A stretch of 64,000 nt of DNA from FEN-1219 sp036563665 (GTDB lineage Bacteria; Pseudomonadota; Gammaproteobacteria; Steroidobacterales; Rariloculaceae), in assembly GCA_036563665.1 (NCBI GenBank), contig DATCLY010000005.1:34421-98420 (forward strand), written 5' to 3'. Position 1 is the stretch's first letter, and every line of letters begins with the position of its first letter. Under the pieces are notes generated by a model. That model had not been told where the DNA came from and did no database searches. It saw only the letters and a program-made list of their open reading frames with translations. Position numbers and translations under genes: made by a program. Positions 8,380 through 19,148 of this stretch are shown one piece after another.

Positions 8380-9531
8380 ATGAGCAGATCCTATTTGTTT
8401 ACGTCCGAATCGGTGTCGGAGGGTCATCCGGACAAGATGGCCGATCAGATTTCGGACGCCATCCTCGATGCGCTGATCGCGCAAGACCCCCGCAGCCGCG
8501 TGGCTTGCGAGACGCTCACGAAGACCGGCCTCGTGATGGTCGCCGGCGAGATCACCACGGGCGCGCACATCGAGGTCGAGGCGCTGGTCCGGCAGGTGGT
8601 GCTCGACATCGGCTACGACAGCTCGGACAAGGGCTTCGACGGCAACACGTGCGCCGTGCTGAACGCCATCGGCAAGCAGTCGCAGGACATCGCCCAGGGC
8701 GTGGACCGCGCCGATCCCGAGGAGCAGGGCGCGGGCGACCAGGGCCTCATGTTCGGCTACGCCACGAACGAGACCGACAGCTACATGCCGGCGCCGATCA
8801 TCTACGCCCATCGCCTCGTCGAGAAGCAGGCGGAGGTGCGTAAGTCCGGCAAGCTGCCGTGGCTGCGTCCCGACGCGAAGAGCCAGGTGACGTTCCGCTA
8901 CGTGGACGACAAGCCCACGGCGGTGGACGCCATCGTGCTCTCCACCCAGCACAGCCCCGAGATCAGCCTCAAGGAGCTGCAGGAGGCTGTGATGGAGGAG
9001 ATCATCAAGCCGGTCATCCCGGCGAAGTGGATCAGCAAGGACACCGCCTTCCACATCAACCCCACCGGCCGGTTCGTGATCGGCGGCCCGATGGGCGACT
9101 GCGGTCTCACCGGGCGCAAGATCATCGTCGACACCTACGGCGGCATGGCCCGCCACGGCGGCGGCGCGTTCTCGGGCAAGGATCCGTCGAAGGTGGACCG
9201 CTCGGCGGCGTATGCGTGCCGCTACGTGGCGAAGAACGTCGTGGCCGCGGGGCTCGCGGACCGCTGCGAGGTGCAGGTGTCCTACGCCATCGGCGTGGCC
9301 CGGCCCACCTCGGTGACGGTGGAAACGTTCGGCACGAACAAGGTGCCCGAGGAGAAGATCGTGGCGGCCGTGAACAAGCACTTCGATCTGCGTCCGTACG
9401 GCATCCTCAAGATGCTGGACCTCCTGCGGCCGGTCTACCGGCCCACGGCCTCGTACGGTCACTTCGGCCGCGACGGCTTCAGCTGGGAGGCGCTCAACAA
9501 GGTCGAGGCGCTCAAGGACGAGGTGCGCTGA
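8380..9531 (+). CDS. metK: S-adenosylmethionine synthetase
   Basis: 383 residues, essentially the E. coli length (384). Makes SAM from methionine and ATP in the cytosol. Diagnostic sequences: SEGHPDKMADQISDAILD at the N-terminus, GAGDQGLMFGYATNE, FVIGGPMGDCGLTGRKI and GGGAFSGKDPSKVDRSAAY. The ATG at 8380 has a purine-rich site (AGAGGCAGG, 8361-8369) upstream. The 68-bp gap to MetF was inspected for known SAM/SAH riboswitch cores and none was recognised. Probably the housekeeping copy, placed between MetF and ahcY. Confidence 0.98.
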   Translation: MSRSYLFTSESVSEGHPDKMADQISDAILDALIAQDPRSRVACETLTKTGLVMVAGEITTGAHIEVEALVRQVVLDIGYDSSDKGFDGNTCAVLNAIGKQSQDIAQGVDRADPEEQGAGDQGLMFGYATNETDSYMPAPIIYAHRLVEKQAEVRKSGKLPWLRPDAKSQVTFRYVDDKPTAVDAIVLSTQHSPEISLKELQEAVMEEIIKPVIPAKWISKDTAFHINPTGRFVIGGPMGDCGLTGRKIIVDTYGGMARHGGGAFSGKDPSKVDRSAAYACRYVAKNVVAAGLADRCEVQVSYAIGVARPTSVTVETFGTNKVPEEKIVAAVNKHFDLRPYGILKMLDLLRPVYRPTASYGHFGRDGFSWEALNKVEALKDEVR

Positions 9532-9546
9532 GGAGCTCAGGTCGGA

Positions 9547-9591
9547 GGCCGCTCCTGCCCCGGCTCGCAGAGGGCGCGGGGCAGGAGGGCC
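9547..9591. other. Strong intergenic hairpin between metK and the PfkB kinase
   Basis: GGCC (9547-9550) plus CTCCTGCCCC (9552-9561) pair with GGGGCAGGAG (9578-9587) plus GGCC (9588-9591): 14 bp with one bulged G and a 16-nt loop. No T-run follows, so it may tune readthrough or mRNA stability between two operon genes rather than terminate. Confidence 0.6.
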
Positions 9592-9651
9592 GTCACGGCG
9601 CGATCATTGCAGGCACGCGGCGGTAACGACACACCAGAAGGTAACGGAAGG

Positions 9652-10584
9652 ATGACGGCACTCATTTGCGGCTCGGTCGCCTATGACAACATCATGGTGT
9701 TCGACGATTCGTTCAAGAATCACATCCTCCCGGAGAAGATTCACATCCTGAACGTGTCGTTCCTCGTGCCGCGGCTCCGCCGGGAGTTCGGCGGCTGCGC
9801 GGCCAATATCGCGTACAACCTGAAGCTGCTCGGCGAGGATCCTCTGCCGATGGCCACGGTGGGCCACGACTTCGGGCCGTATCGCGACTGGCTCAAGCAG
9901 TGGGGCATCCGGCTCGATCACGTGCGCGTGCTCGAGGACGAGTTCACCGCCCAGGCGTTCATCACCACGGACCTCGACGCCAACCAGATCACCGCGTTCC
10001 ACCCGGGCGCGATGAACCGCTCCGAGCTCAACAAGGTCACGGATGCGAAAGGCGTGAAGATCGGCATGGTGTCGCCGGACGGGCGCACCGGCATGGTGGA
10101 GCACGCGGCGCAGTTCGCGGAGGCGGGCATCCCGTTCATCTTCGATCCCGGCCAGGGCATGCCGATGTTCAACGGCGAGGAGCTGCGGCGCTTCGTGGAG
10201 CAGGCCACTTGGGTCACCGTCAACGACTACGAGTGGCAGCTCCTGAAGGACCGCACCGGCTGGGACGTCAAGGACGTCGTCGAGCGCACCGAAGCGCTCA
10301 TCGTGACCCGCGGCGGGGAAGGATCCACGATCTACACCAAGGACGCGACCTACGACATCCCCACGGTGAAGCCGAAGTCCGTGGAGGACCCCACCGGCTG
10401 CGGCGACGCCTATCGCGCGGGCCTGCTCTACGGCCTGCTGCACGGCCTCGACTGGGAGACCACGGGCCGCGTGGCGAGCCTCATGGGCGCCATCAAGATC
10501 GAGCACCACGGCACGCAGAACCATTCGTTTACCCGCAAGCAGTTCGAGGACAGATTCAAGGCCAGCTTCGGCCGCTCTCTTTAA
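9652..10584 (+). CDS. PfkB-family kinase, probable adenosine kinase
   Basis: 310-residue ribokinase/PfkB protein. Seen: N-terminal GSVAYDNIM, glycine-rich FGGCAANIAYNL, and the C-terminal catalytic signature DPTGCGDAYRAG with the catalytic Asp. Immediately followed (18 bp) by ahcY, whose product releases adenosine, so phosphorylating adenosine to AMP is the likely job: it pulls the SAH hydrolase reaction forward. Start ATG 9652 preceded by AGAAGG and GGAAGG. Other PfkB substrates (ribose, fructose) cannot be excluded on sequence alone. Confidence 0.85.
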   Translation: MTALICGSVAYDNIMVFDDSFKNHILPEKIHILNVSFLVPRLRREFGGCAANIAYNLKLLGEDPLPMATVGHDFGPYRDWLKQWGIRLDHVRVLEDEFTAQAFITTDLDANQITAFHPGAMNRSELNKVTDAKGVKIGMVSPDGRTGMVEHAAQFAEAGIPFIFDPGQGMPMFNGEELRRFVEQATWVTVNDYEWQLLKDRTGWDVKDVVERTEALIVTRGGEGSTIYTKDATYDIPTVKPKSVEDPTGCGDAYRAGLLYGLLHGLDWETTGRVASLMGAIKIEHHGTQNHSFTRKQFEDRFKASFGRSL

Positions 10585-10602
10585 TCACCAGGAGTCAACC
10601 AC

Positions 10603-12030
<1,428 letters not shown>

Positions 12031-12049
12031 TCGACGCCAGTTGGGCAAG

Positions 12050-12080
12050 CTCCGGCCGCGGCATTGCGCCGCGGCCGGAG
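12050..12080. other. Perfect 13-bp hairpin between ahcY and fhs
   Basis: CTCCGGCCGCGGC (12050-12062) and GCCGCGGCCGGAG (12068-12080) with a 5-nt ATTGC loop, 20 bp after the ahcY stop and 36 bp before fhs. No T-run. It could be a Rho-independent-like pause, an RNase-stabilising structure or the 3' end of an ahcY transcript. Confidence 0.65.
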
Positions 12081-12116
12081 CGGCCGCACGGGAGCAGCCG
12101 CACGAGAGGGTGAAGT

Positions 12117-13793
12117 ATGCAAGACGACATCACGATCGCCCGTAACGCCAAGCTCGTCCGTATCAGCGAGCTGGCGCAACAGAAGCTCGGAATCGACCCG
12201 CAGGACCTCGAGCCGTACGGTCACTACAAGGCGAAGCTCTCGGCGGATCTGATCAAGCGCGTGCAGGGCCGGCCCGATGGCAAGCTCGTGCTCGTCACGG
12301 CCATCACGCCAACGCCCGCGGGCGAGGGCAAGACCACCACCACCGTGGGTCTCGCGGACGCGCTGAACCGCATCGGCAAGAAGACGATGGTGTGCGTGCG
12401 CGAGCCGTCGCTCGGCCCCTGCTTCGGCAGCAAGGGCGGCGGCGCGGGCGGCGGCTACGCCCAGGTCGCCCCCATGGACGACATCAACCTGCACTTCACG
12501 GGCGATTTCCACGCGGTGAGCAGCGCCCACAACCTGCTGGCGGCGCTCGTGGACAACCACATCTACTTCGGCAACGCGCGCGGCCTCGACGTGCGGCGCG
12601 TGGCCTGGCGCCGCGTGGTGGACATGAACGACCGCTCGCTGCGCAACATCGTCGTGGGCCTGGGCGGCACCGCCAACGGCGTGCCGCGCGAGTCGGGCTA
12701 CTTCATCACGGCAGCGTCCGAGATCATGGCCATCCTCTGCCTCTCGACGTCGCTGCACGACATGAAGGAGCGCTTCAGCAACATCATCGTCGGCTACGAC
12801 AAGGACCAGAAGCCGGTGCGCGCGGGCGACATCAACGCCCAGGGCGCGATGACCGTGCTCATGCGCGAGGCGATCAAGCCGAACATGGTGCAGACGCTCG
12901 AGAACACGCCCACGCTGGTGCACGGCGGGCCGTTCGCGAACATCGCGCACGGCTGCAACTCGGCGATCGCCACCCGCACGGCGCTCAAGCTCGCGGACAT
13001 CGTGGTCACGGAGGCGGGCTTCGGCGCGGACCTCGGCGCCGAGAAGTTCGTGGACATCAAGTGCCGCAAGACGGGGTTGAGGCCCTCGCTCGCCGTGCTC
13101 GTGGCGACGGTGCGGGCGCTCAAGTACCAGGGCGGCGCCAAGCTCGCGGACATCAACAACGAGGACCTGGACGCGCTGCGCCGCGGCATGGTCAACCTGG
13201 ACCGCCACGTCTCGAACATCCGCAACCATTACGGCCTGCCGGTGGTGGTGTGCCTGAACCGCTTCGGCAGCGACACCGACCGCGAGCTCGAGACCGTGAA
13301 GGCGCATCTCGCCGAGCAGGACGTGAAGGCCGTGGTCTGCACGCACTTCTCGCAGGGCGGCGCCGGGGCCGTGGAGCTCGCCGAGACGGTCGCCGAGATG
13401 CTCGAAGGCCCGGCCCCGCAGCTCAAGTTCCTCTACGAGGACTCCGACACGCTGTGGGACAAGCTCAACAAGGTGGCGAAGAACATCTACGGCGCGGGCG
13501 AGGTCACCGCGGACGCGACGGTGCGCAAGAAGCTCGACCAGTTCCAGCAGGACGGCTTCGGGCACTTCCCCGTCTGCATCGCGAAGACGCAGTACTCGTT
13601 CTCGACGGACCCGAAGCTCCTCGGCGCGCCGAGCGGGCACTCGTTCAACGTGCGCGACGTGTATCTGTCGGCCGGCGCCGGCTTCATGGTGGCCATCTGC
13701 GGCGACATGATGCTCATGCCGGGCCTGCCGAAGGTGCCCGCCGCGGACCACATCGACATCGACGAGAACGGCGACATCGTCGGGCTGTCCTAG
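12117..13793 (+). CDS. fhs: Formate-tetrahydrofolate ligase (10-formyl-THF synthetase)
   Basis: 558 residues, the family's normal size. Couples formate, THF and ATP to 10-formyl-THF, or the reverse with ATP yield when methyl groups are oxidised. Seen: P-loop TPTPAGEGKTTTT (about 64-76), EPSLGPCFGSKGGGAGGG, VVTEAGFGADLGAEKF and the C-terminal GLPKVPAA. Start ATG 12117 with GAGAGGG upstream. In SYK-6-type lignin degraders the orthologue (LigH) is encoded with ligM and metF, matching this island. A FolD partner was not seen in the window. Confidence 0.97.
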   Translation: MQDDITIARNAKLVRISELAQQKLGIDPQDLEPYGHYKAKLSADLIKRVQGRPDGKLVLVTAITPTPAGEGKTTTTVGLADALNRIGKKTMVCVREPSLGPCFGSKGGGAGGGYAQVAPMDDINLHFTGDFHAVSSAHNLLAALVDNHIYFGNARGLDVRRVAWRRVVDMNDRSLRNIVVGLGGTANGVPRESGYFITAASEIMAILCLSTSLHDMKERFSNIIVGYDKDQKPVRAGDINAQGAMTVLMREAIKPNMVQTLENTPTLVHGGPFANIAHGCNSAIATRTALKLADIVVTEAGFGADLGAEKFVDIKCRKTGLRPSLAVLVATVRALKYQGGAKLADINNEDLDALRRGMVNLDRHVSNIRNHYGLPVVVCLNRFGSDTDRELETVKAHLAEQDVKAVVCTHFSQGGAGAVELAETVAEMLEGPAPQLKFLYEDSDTLWDKLNKVAKNIYGAGEVTADATVRKKLDQFQQDGFGHFPVCIAKTQYSFSTDPKLLGAPSGHSFNVRDVYLSAGAGFMVAICGDMMLMPGLPKVPAADHIDIDENGDIVGLS

Positions 13794-13807
13794 GCGGGGC
13801 ACCGGCG

Positions 13808-14380
13808 ATGGGCCAAGGGTTCGGCCCGCCCGCCGGCGAACGGTCGCAGCGCGGCGCTAGAGGCGTCGCGCTGGCCGCCCTCTGCGCCGTGTGCTGCTGC
13901 GGCGCGCCGGCCGCGGCCGACAGCGAGTCGGCCGGCGACGTGCTGCGCATCGCCTTGCCCGCCGCCGCGTTCGCCCTCACGGTGAAGCGCGACGACCGCG
14001 AGGGCAGGCGGCAGTTCTACAAGTCGTTCGGGGCGAACGTGGGCGCCACCCTGCTGCTCAAGGCCGCCGTCGACAAGGACCGTCCCGACGGCTCGGACGA
14101 CGACGCCTTCCCCTCCGGTCACGCGTCCATGGCCTTTCAGGGCGCCGCGTTCATGCATCGCCGCTACGGCTGGCGCCCCGCGGTGCCCGCCTACGTGCTC
14201 GCGGCCTACACGGCGTGGTCGCGCGTCGACGCGGACGAGCACGACGAAGCGGACGTCCTCGCCGGGGCCGCGCTCGGCATCGCGAGCTCGTTCCTGCTCG
14301 CGGAGCGGCGCGACACGAGCGTGGCCGCCAGGGTGGGCCCCGACGGCTTCGAGATCCGCATCACCGGCCGTCTCCGATAA
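13808..14380 (+). CDS. PAP2-superfamily phosphatase, exported
   Basis: 190 residues. The three PAP2 signatures are visible: KDRPDG (KX6RP region), FPSGHASM (PSGH) and SRVDADEHDEADVLAG (SRX5HX3D). An N-terminal hydrophobic stretch ending APAAADS looks like a signal peptide. Starts 14 bp after fhs, so likely translated from the same transcript, though a lipid or phosphate ester phosphatase has no obvious role in C1 metabolism. Substrate unknown. Confidence 0.8.
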   Translation: MGQGFGPPAGERSQRGARGVALAALCAVCCCGAPAAADSESAGDVLRIALPAAAFALTVKRDDREGRRQFYKSFGANVGATLLLKAAVDKDRPDGSDDDAFPSGHASMAFQGAAFMHRRYGWRPAVPAYVLAAYTAWSRVDADEHDEADVLAGAALGIASSFLLAERRDTSVAARVGPDGFEIRITGRLR

Positions 14381-14399
14381 CGGGCTTCCAAAACGAGAA

Positions 14400-14427
14400 C
14401 GCCGACCGGCCGCGAGGCCGGTCGGCG
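14400..14427. terminator. Bidirectional terminator-like hairpin between convergent genes
   Basis: CGCCGACCGGCC and GGCCGGTCGGCG form a perfect 12-bp stem with a GCGA tetraloop, 20 bp after the PAP2 stop and about 50 bp before the stop of the convergent MetE-core gene. Lacks a T-run on either strand; the position supports termination. Confidence 0.65.
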
Positions 14428-14475
14428 TCCGAGTAGCAGCGCCTTCGCGAGGGCGCGCCGCCTCGGCGGCGAGCG

Positions 14476-15600
14476 TTAGCCCGCGCCGATCTCCTTGCGC
14501 ACGATGGCGGCGCCTTCGGCGAGCGCCTTGAGCTTGAGCTTCGCGACCATGCGCGCGAGCGGCTTCATGCCGCAGTCCGTGCTCAGCGTGACCTGCTCGG
14601 GAGAGAGGTACTTGAGCACCGTGCGCACGCGCTCCGCCACCTTCTCTGGCGACTCCACCATGCTGGTACGGATGTCGAGCACGCCGACCTGCACGCCCTT
14701 GTCCTTCGGGCAGTTCTTGAGGAAGTCGATGCCGTCCATCTCGCGGTTCGCGTAGTCGAGCACGAACTCGTCGATGCCCTCGGTGTTCCAGTAGTAGGGG
14801 AGGACCGTCTGGTAGCCCTGCGGGAAGTTGGCGCTCAGGATGTCGTTACCCCAGGCGTTGCCGAAGCAGAAGTGCCAGCCGATCTTCGCATCGACGCCGT
14901 CGCACATGGCCTCGATGCTCTCCCGGATCCACTTGTAGTCGTCCTTGTTGTTGGAGAACAGCGGCAGCCACGCGCCCAGGTCCTCGATCTGCAGATAGGT
15001 GGCGCCGAGCTTCACCAGCTCCTTCATCTCTTTGTTGAAGATGGGGACGAGGGCGAAGGTGAGATCCTTGGGCGTCTTGTAGTAGGACTTCTCGTTGAAG
15101 TAGACGTGCCAGGCGAGGTTGGCGGGACCGGCGCCGATCGAGACCTTGACCGGCTTGTGCGCATGGGCCTTGGCGATGGAGTAGAGGTCGGGCCAGCGCA
15201 GGCAGTCGGGCTTCGCGTCCACCGGGCCGTTGTTGATGACCCCGCCCCAATCGTCCAGGAAGGTCTTCCCGGCGCTCGGGCCGGCGTTGATCATCGACGG
15301 GTGCGGGTTGCGGGTGGGCTCGAAGCCGGGAATGCGCTCGTACAGGTACCAGCAGAACGATCCGATCACGCCGACGTAGTCGTCGTACCACATGTTGCCG
15401 TCGGTGACCACGTCGAGCCCGGCTTCCTCCTGGTCGCGGATCACGGCGGCGACGGCGTCGGTGTACTCCTCCTCGAACGCGACCTCCTTGAACGCAACGC
15501 GCACGTCGCGGCCGAGCAGCTGGTGCTTGTACCAGGCGGGTCGCGGGTAGGATCCGACCATGGTCGTCGGGAGGACGGTGTCCACTACTTTCCTGGGCAT
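14476..15600 (-). CDS. MetE catalytic-core protein (cobalamin-independent methionine synthase C-terminal domain only)
   Basis: 374 residues, half the length of E. coli MetE (753) and matching only its zinc-bearing C-terminal barrel: TTMVGSYPRP, GLDVVTDG, HFC (HxC zinc ligands) and DCGMKPLA (zinc Cys). Start ATG at 15600 with AGGAG seven bases upstream. The catalytic core transfers a methyl group to homocysteine or another thiol. The N-terminal half that helps bind polyglutamyl methyl-THF in full MetE is absent, and core-MetE proteins studied elsewhere are folate-independent, so the methyl donor here is an open question. Downstream of the aldehyde dehydrogenase gene on the same strand (166 bp apart). 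Confidence 0.8.
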   Translation of the reverse strand: MPRKVVDTVLPTTMVGSYPRPAWYKHQLLGRDVRVAFKEVAFEEEYTDAVAAVIRDQEEAGLDVVTDGNMWYDDYVGVIGSFCWYLYERIPGFEPTRNPHPSMINAGPSAGKTFLDDWGGVINNGPVDAKPDCLRWPDLYSIAKAHAHKPVKVSIGAGPANLAWHVYFNEKSYYKTPKDLTFALVPIFNKEMKELVKLGATYLQIEDLGAWLPLFSNNKDDYKWIRESIEAMCDGVDAKIGWHFCFGNAWGNDILSANFPQGYQTVLPYYWNTEGIDEFVLDYANREMDGIDFLKNCPKDKGVQVGVLDIRTSMVESPEKVAERVRTVLKYLSPEQVTLSTDCGMKPLARMVAKLKLKALAEGAAIVRKEIGAG

Positions 15601-15766
15601 TATCGAGTTCTCCTGGTAGCTAGCGCTTCGCGCGCTGAATCGTTGTAGTTGGGGAGGGCCGCAGTATACGCCACGGCCCATCGGGCGGGTAGGTTGACGC
15701 CCGCCGCGGCGACGTCGCGCGCCGCGGGCGGCGGACGCGCGTCGAAGCGATCAGGGGACGGATGGC

Positions 15767-17248
15767 TCAGTGCCCCGGGTTCATCAGGAACGGCGGCGGA
15801 TAATGCCGGCCGCCGCGCTCGAGGGTGATCCAGCGCAGCTCCGTGAACGTGTCGATGCCGGCCCGTCCGCCGTGCCGGCCGAGGCCGCTCGCGCCGATGC
15901 CGCCGAACGGCACGTGGGGCTCGTCGTTGACCGAGCTGTCGTTCACGTGCGCCATGCCGGTCCGCAGCCGGCGCGCGATCTCGAGGCCGCGCTCCTCGTC
16001 CTCGGTGATGATGCCGGCGGAGAGGCCGTACTCCGAGTCGTTGGCGAGCGCCACCGCGTGGTCCACGTCGTCGGCCGCGACGACCGGGGCCACGGGCCCG
16101 AACGTCTCCTCGCGCCAGATCTTCATGTCGGTGGTCACGTTCGCGAGCACCGTCGGCTCGAAGTAGAGCCCCTGGTTGCCGCCGCCCACGAGCACCTTCG
16201 CGCCCTTGGCGACGGCCTCGTCCACCTGCTCGCGGATCTTGGCGAGCTGCTTCTGGTTGATCACCGGCCCGATGCAGTTGGCCATCTCGCGCGGGTTGCC
16301 CACCTTGAGCTTGCGGGTGTTGGCCACGAACTTCTCGGTGAACTCGTCGAGGACCTTGCGGTGGACGATGACCCGCTCGACGGACATGCAGATCTGGCCC
16401 TGGTGCATGAACGCGCCGAAGGTGGCGGCGTTCACGGCCTTCTCGATGTTCGCGTCGTCCAGCACGATGAGCGCGTCCTTGCCGCCGAGCTCGAGACACG
16501 CCTTCTTGAGCAGGCCGCCGGCCTTGGCCGCCACCTGCCGGCCAACCGCCGTGGAGCCCGTGAAGCTTACGCCCCGCACGGCCGGATGCTCGATGAGCTC
16601 GTCGCCCACCTCCTGCACGTGGTCGCGCGAGCAGGTGATGACGTTGAACACGCCCTTCGGGAACCCCGCCTCCTCGAGCACCTCGGCGATCAGGAGGCCG
16701 CCGCTGATCGGCGTTTCCTCGGAGGGCTTCAGGATCACGGTGTTGCCGACCGCGAGCGCCGGCGCGAAGCCGCGCGAGGAGAGGATCAGCGGGAAGTTCC
16801 ACGGCGAGATCACGGACACGACGCCCAGGGGCTCGCGCACGACGAGCGAGAGCTTGCCGTGGTCCGACGGCAGGATCTCGCCGTTCATCTGATAGGCGGC
16901 GGCCGCGGCGGCGCGGTAGACGCCGACGCTATAGCCCGTCTCGAACATCGTCTTGCCGATCCAGGCGCCGCCCTCGTCGATGAGCATCTCCTGGAATTCC
17001 TTCTGCCGCGCCTCGAGCACGTCCGCCGCCTTCGAGAGCAGCCGCGCCCGTTGCGAATGGGGCAGGGCGGCCCAGCCCGGCTGCGCCTCGCGGGCCGCTT
17101 CGATGGCCTTGCGCACGTCGGCGCGGCTCGCATCCGCCACCCGGGCGCACACCTCGCCGGTGGCCGGGTTGTAGACGGGGAATTCCGCGTTGCCCTCGGC
17201 CGGCACCCACTCGCCGCCGATGTAGAGATTGCGCTTGCTGCTGGCCAT
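15767..17248 (-). CDS. NAD(P)-dependent aldehyde dehydrogenase, probably aromatic (vanillin/benzaldehyde type)
   Basis: 493 residues, normal ALDH size. Start ATG 17248 has GGAGG upstream; further in-frame sequence upstream lacks ALDH similarity. Catalytic residues fit: Asn151 (SPWNFP), Glu253 (LELGGKDA), Cys287 (GQICMSVER). YIGGEWV, FTGSTAVGRQVA and PFGGIGASGLGRHGG are typical of the benzaldehyde/vanillin dehydrogenase branch. Linked to LigM-type demethylases, an aldehyde such as vanillin oxidised to the acid before demethylation would make sense. The substrate is inferred from context. Confidence 0.88.
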   Translation of the reverse strand: MASSKRNLYIGGEWVPAEGNAEFPVYNPATGEVCARVADASRADVRKAIEAAREAQPGWAALPHSQRARLLSKAADVLEARQKEFQEMLIDEGGAWIGKTMFETGYSVGVYRAAAAAAYQMNGEILPSDHGKLSLVVREPLGVVSVISPWNFPLILSSRGFAPALAVGNTVILKPSEETPISGGLLIAEVLEEAGFPKGVFNVITCSRDHVQEVGDELIEHPAVRGVSFTGSTAVGRQVAAKAGGLLKKACLELGGKDALIVLDDANIEKAVNAATFGAFMHQGQICMSVERVIVHRKVLDEFTEKFVANTRKLKVGNPREMANCIGPVINQKQLAKIREQVDEAVAKGAKVLVGGGNQGLYFEPTVLANVTTDMKIWREETFGPVAPVVAADDVDHAVALANDSEYGLSAGIITEDEERGLEIARRLRTGMAHVNDSSVNDEPHVPFGGIGASGLGRHGGRAGIDTFTELRWITLERGGRHYPPPFLMNPGH

Positions 17249-17527
17249 CCGATTCACCCTCCTCGAAGCGACGCGCGAGCCGCCGCCAGGTGTCGCGAGC
17301 GGTGCGGAATGAGCGCGCCCCCGGTATGCGTGCCGTTGTTGATTTTCGCCTGCGCTCGCGGCGCTGTTAGAGCCGCGTGCGTGCAAGGTAGTATAGTGAA
17401 CGCTTCAGCGCGTTGTCAGTGGCCCCGCCGGGGCCTGGGGGCGTCGCGCGGACGCCGGGCGTCGGCCGACGTGGCGACGACGTCAGGGCGCACCACGTTC
17501 TCGGCTCGGCAGCGGTGATCTGATCCC

Positions 17528-19060
17528 ATGTTTCGTCGATGCGCTCGGTTGGCAGCGGCACTCGCCCTGCTGGCGGCGGGTGCCTGCGCGCAGCTTCCCG
17601 CCACCGTCGAGGCGCCGCCGGAGCTCGCGCTGCCGCCGTCGGAGGCCGGCGGGCTCGCCGAGGCCGCCCGGCGCGTCGAAGCCGTGCTGCCTCCGGGGCA
17701 TTCCGCTCACTGGCTCCTCGACCGCAACGAGCTCGCGTACGTCGCCCGCCTCGCGCTCACCGATCGCGCGGTCGCGAGCCTCGACATCCAGTATTTCATC
17801 TGGCAGGAGGACGCCACCGGCTACCTGCTCGCGCGGCGCCTCCTGCAGGCCGCCGACCGCGGCGTGAAGGTGCGGCTGCTGCTCGACGACTTCGACGTCG
17901 TTCGCGAGAGCAACATCGTCGTGCTGCTCGACGCGCACCCGCGGATCGAGGTGCGGGTCTTCAATCCGTGGATGCGGCACGCGGCCGTCGGCAAGCTGTT
18001 CGAGTTCCTCTTCCGGTGGGGCACGCTGAACCACCGCATGCACAACAAGACCTACATCGCCGACGGCCGGTTCGCGATCGTGGGCGGGCGCAACATCGGT
18101 GACCGCTACTTCGGGCTGTACGAGCGCTTCGTGCAGAACGATCTCGACGTGCTCGTGGCGGGCCCGGTGGTGCAGGACGTGGCGGCGAGCTTCGACGCGT
18201 ACTGGAACTCGGAGCTGACTCACCCGGTGGCGGCCCTCGGGCGCATGCCCGAGGAGGAGCTCGACCCCGCTTTCACTCGCGAGTCGCTCGACGCGGCCGT
18301 CGCGGCCCGGGCGGAGACGCTCGCCGCGTTTCCGCTCGAGCCCGCGTCGTGGGACGAGTATCTCGGGGAGCTGCCGGCGACCCTGGCGTCGGGGCGCGCC
18401 GAGCTCCTCGTGGACGAGCCGGCGGTGCACCTCAGACCGCCGCTCGCCCTCTACGAGCGCTTTCTCGAGCTCCTCGCCGGCGCGGAGCGCGAGGTGCTCA
18501 TCAGCTCGCCGTACTTCGTGCCGGACCCGGCGTTCATGGCGCTCATGGAACGCCTCACGGCGCGGGGCGTGCGTGTGGCGCTCGTCACCAACTCGCTCGC
18601 GACCAACAACCACACCGTGGCGCACACGGGCTACCGGCGGTGGCGGCGAGACGCCCTCGCGGCCGGCATGGAGCTCTACGAGCTGCGCGACGACGCGGAG
18701 ATCCTCCAGCTCTATCGCACGGAGCCGGTGCGGCCCGGGTTCGTGGGGCTGCACTCGAAGGCCGTCGTGATCGACGGACGCACGACGTTCATCGGCTCGC
18801 CGAACGTCGACCCGCGGTCGATGGTGCACAACACCGAGATCGGCATCGTCACCGACAGCCCGTTGCTCGCCGAGCGCCTCGGGGACCTCATCCGCCGCGA
18901 CATGGCGCCGCAGAACGCCTGGCGGGTCACGATGGACGAGGAGGGCTGGCTCACCTGGAGCGGCAACCCGGAGACGCTGCGCCGTCAGCCCGCCATGGGC
19001 TTCAAGCAGCGCCTCATCGAGTTCGTGCTGAACCTGCTGCCCCTGAAGAAGCAGGTGTGA
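17528..19060 (+). CDS. Phospholipase D / cardiolipin synthase-like protein
   Basis: 510 residues with both HKD motifs: HRMHNKTYIADGRFAIVGG in the first half and GLHSKAVVIDGRTTFIGS in the second, the arrangement of ClsC-like cardiolipin synthases. N-terminal hydrophobic segment ending AAGACAQ could be a lipoprotein signal, though the lipobox (A-G-A-C) is weak. Expected at the inner or periplasmic membrane face, making cardiolipin by phosphatidyl transfer. Divergent from the aldehyde dehydrogenase gene across about 280 bp in which no clear promoter was identified. Confidence 0.85.
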   Translation: MFRRCARLAAALALLAAGACAQLPATVEAPPELALPPSEAGGLAEAARRVEAVLPPGHSAHWLLDRNELAYVARLALTDRAVASLDIQYFIWQEDATGYLLARRLLQAADRGVKVRLLLDDFDVVRESNIVVLLDAHPRIEVRVFNPWMRHAAVGKLFEFLFRWGTLNHRMHNKTYIADGRFAIVGGRNIGDRYFGLYERFVQNDLDVLVAGPVVQDVAASFDAYWNSELTHPVAALGRMPEEELDPAFTRESLDAAVAARAETLAAFPLEPASWDEYLGELPATLASGRAELLVDEPAVHLRPPLALYERFLELLAGAEREVLISSPYFVPDPAFMALMERLTARGVRVALVTNSLATNNHTVAHTGYRRWRRDALAAGMELYELRDDAEILQLYRTEPVRPGFVGLHSKAVVIDGRTTFIGSPNVDPRSMVHNTEIGIVTDSPLLAERLGDLIRRDMAPQNAWRVTMDEEGWLTWSGNPETLRRQPAMGFKQRLIEFVLNLLPLKKQV

Positions 19061-19074
19061 GCGTCATGCAAGAT

Positions 19075-19143
19075 CGCGGCTGGAAAGCCGCTCCCACAGG
19101 CTTCGCTCCAGCCGCGGCCTGTGGGAGCGGCTTTCCAGCCGCG
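19075..19143. repeat. REP-type palindromic repeat, copy 1
   Basis: Perfect 27-nt inverted repeat (arms 19075-19101 and 19117-19143, core GGCTGGAAAGCCGCTCCCAC) with a 15-nt loop, between the convergent PLD and ferredoxin genes; its right arm ends 6 bp before the ferredoxin stop. Three related copies follow in this window. Confidence 0.9.
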
Positions 19144-19148
19144 GGCGC

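Noticed and set aside
8312..10602. Possible SAM or SAH riboswitch before metK, the kinase or ahcY
   Set aside because: The short gaps lack the conserved cores of known SAM/SAH classes as far as I can see; only simple hairpins are present.
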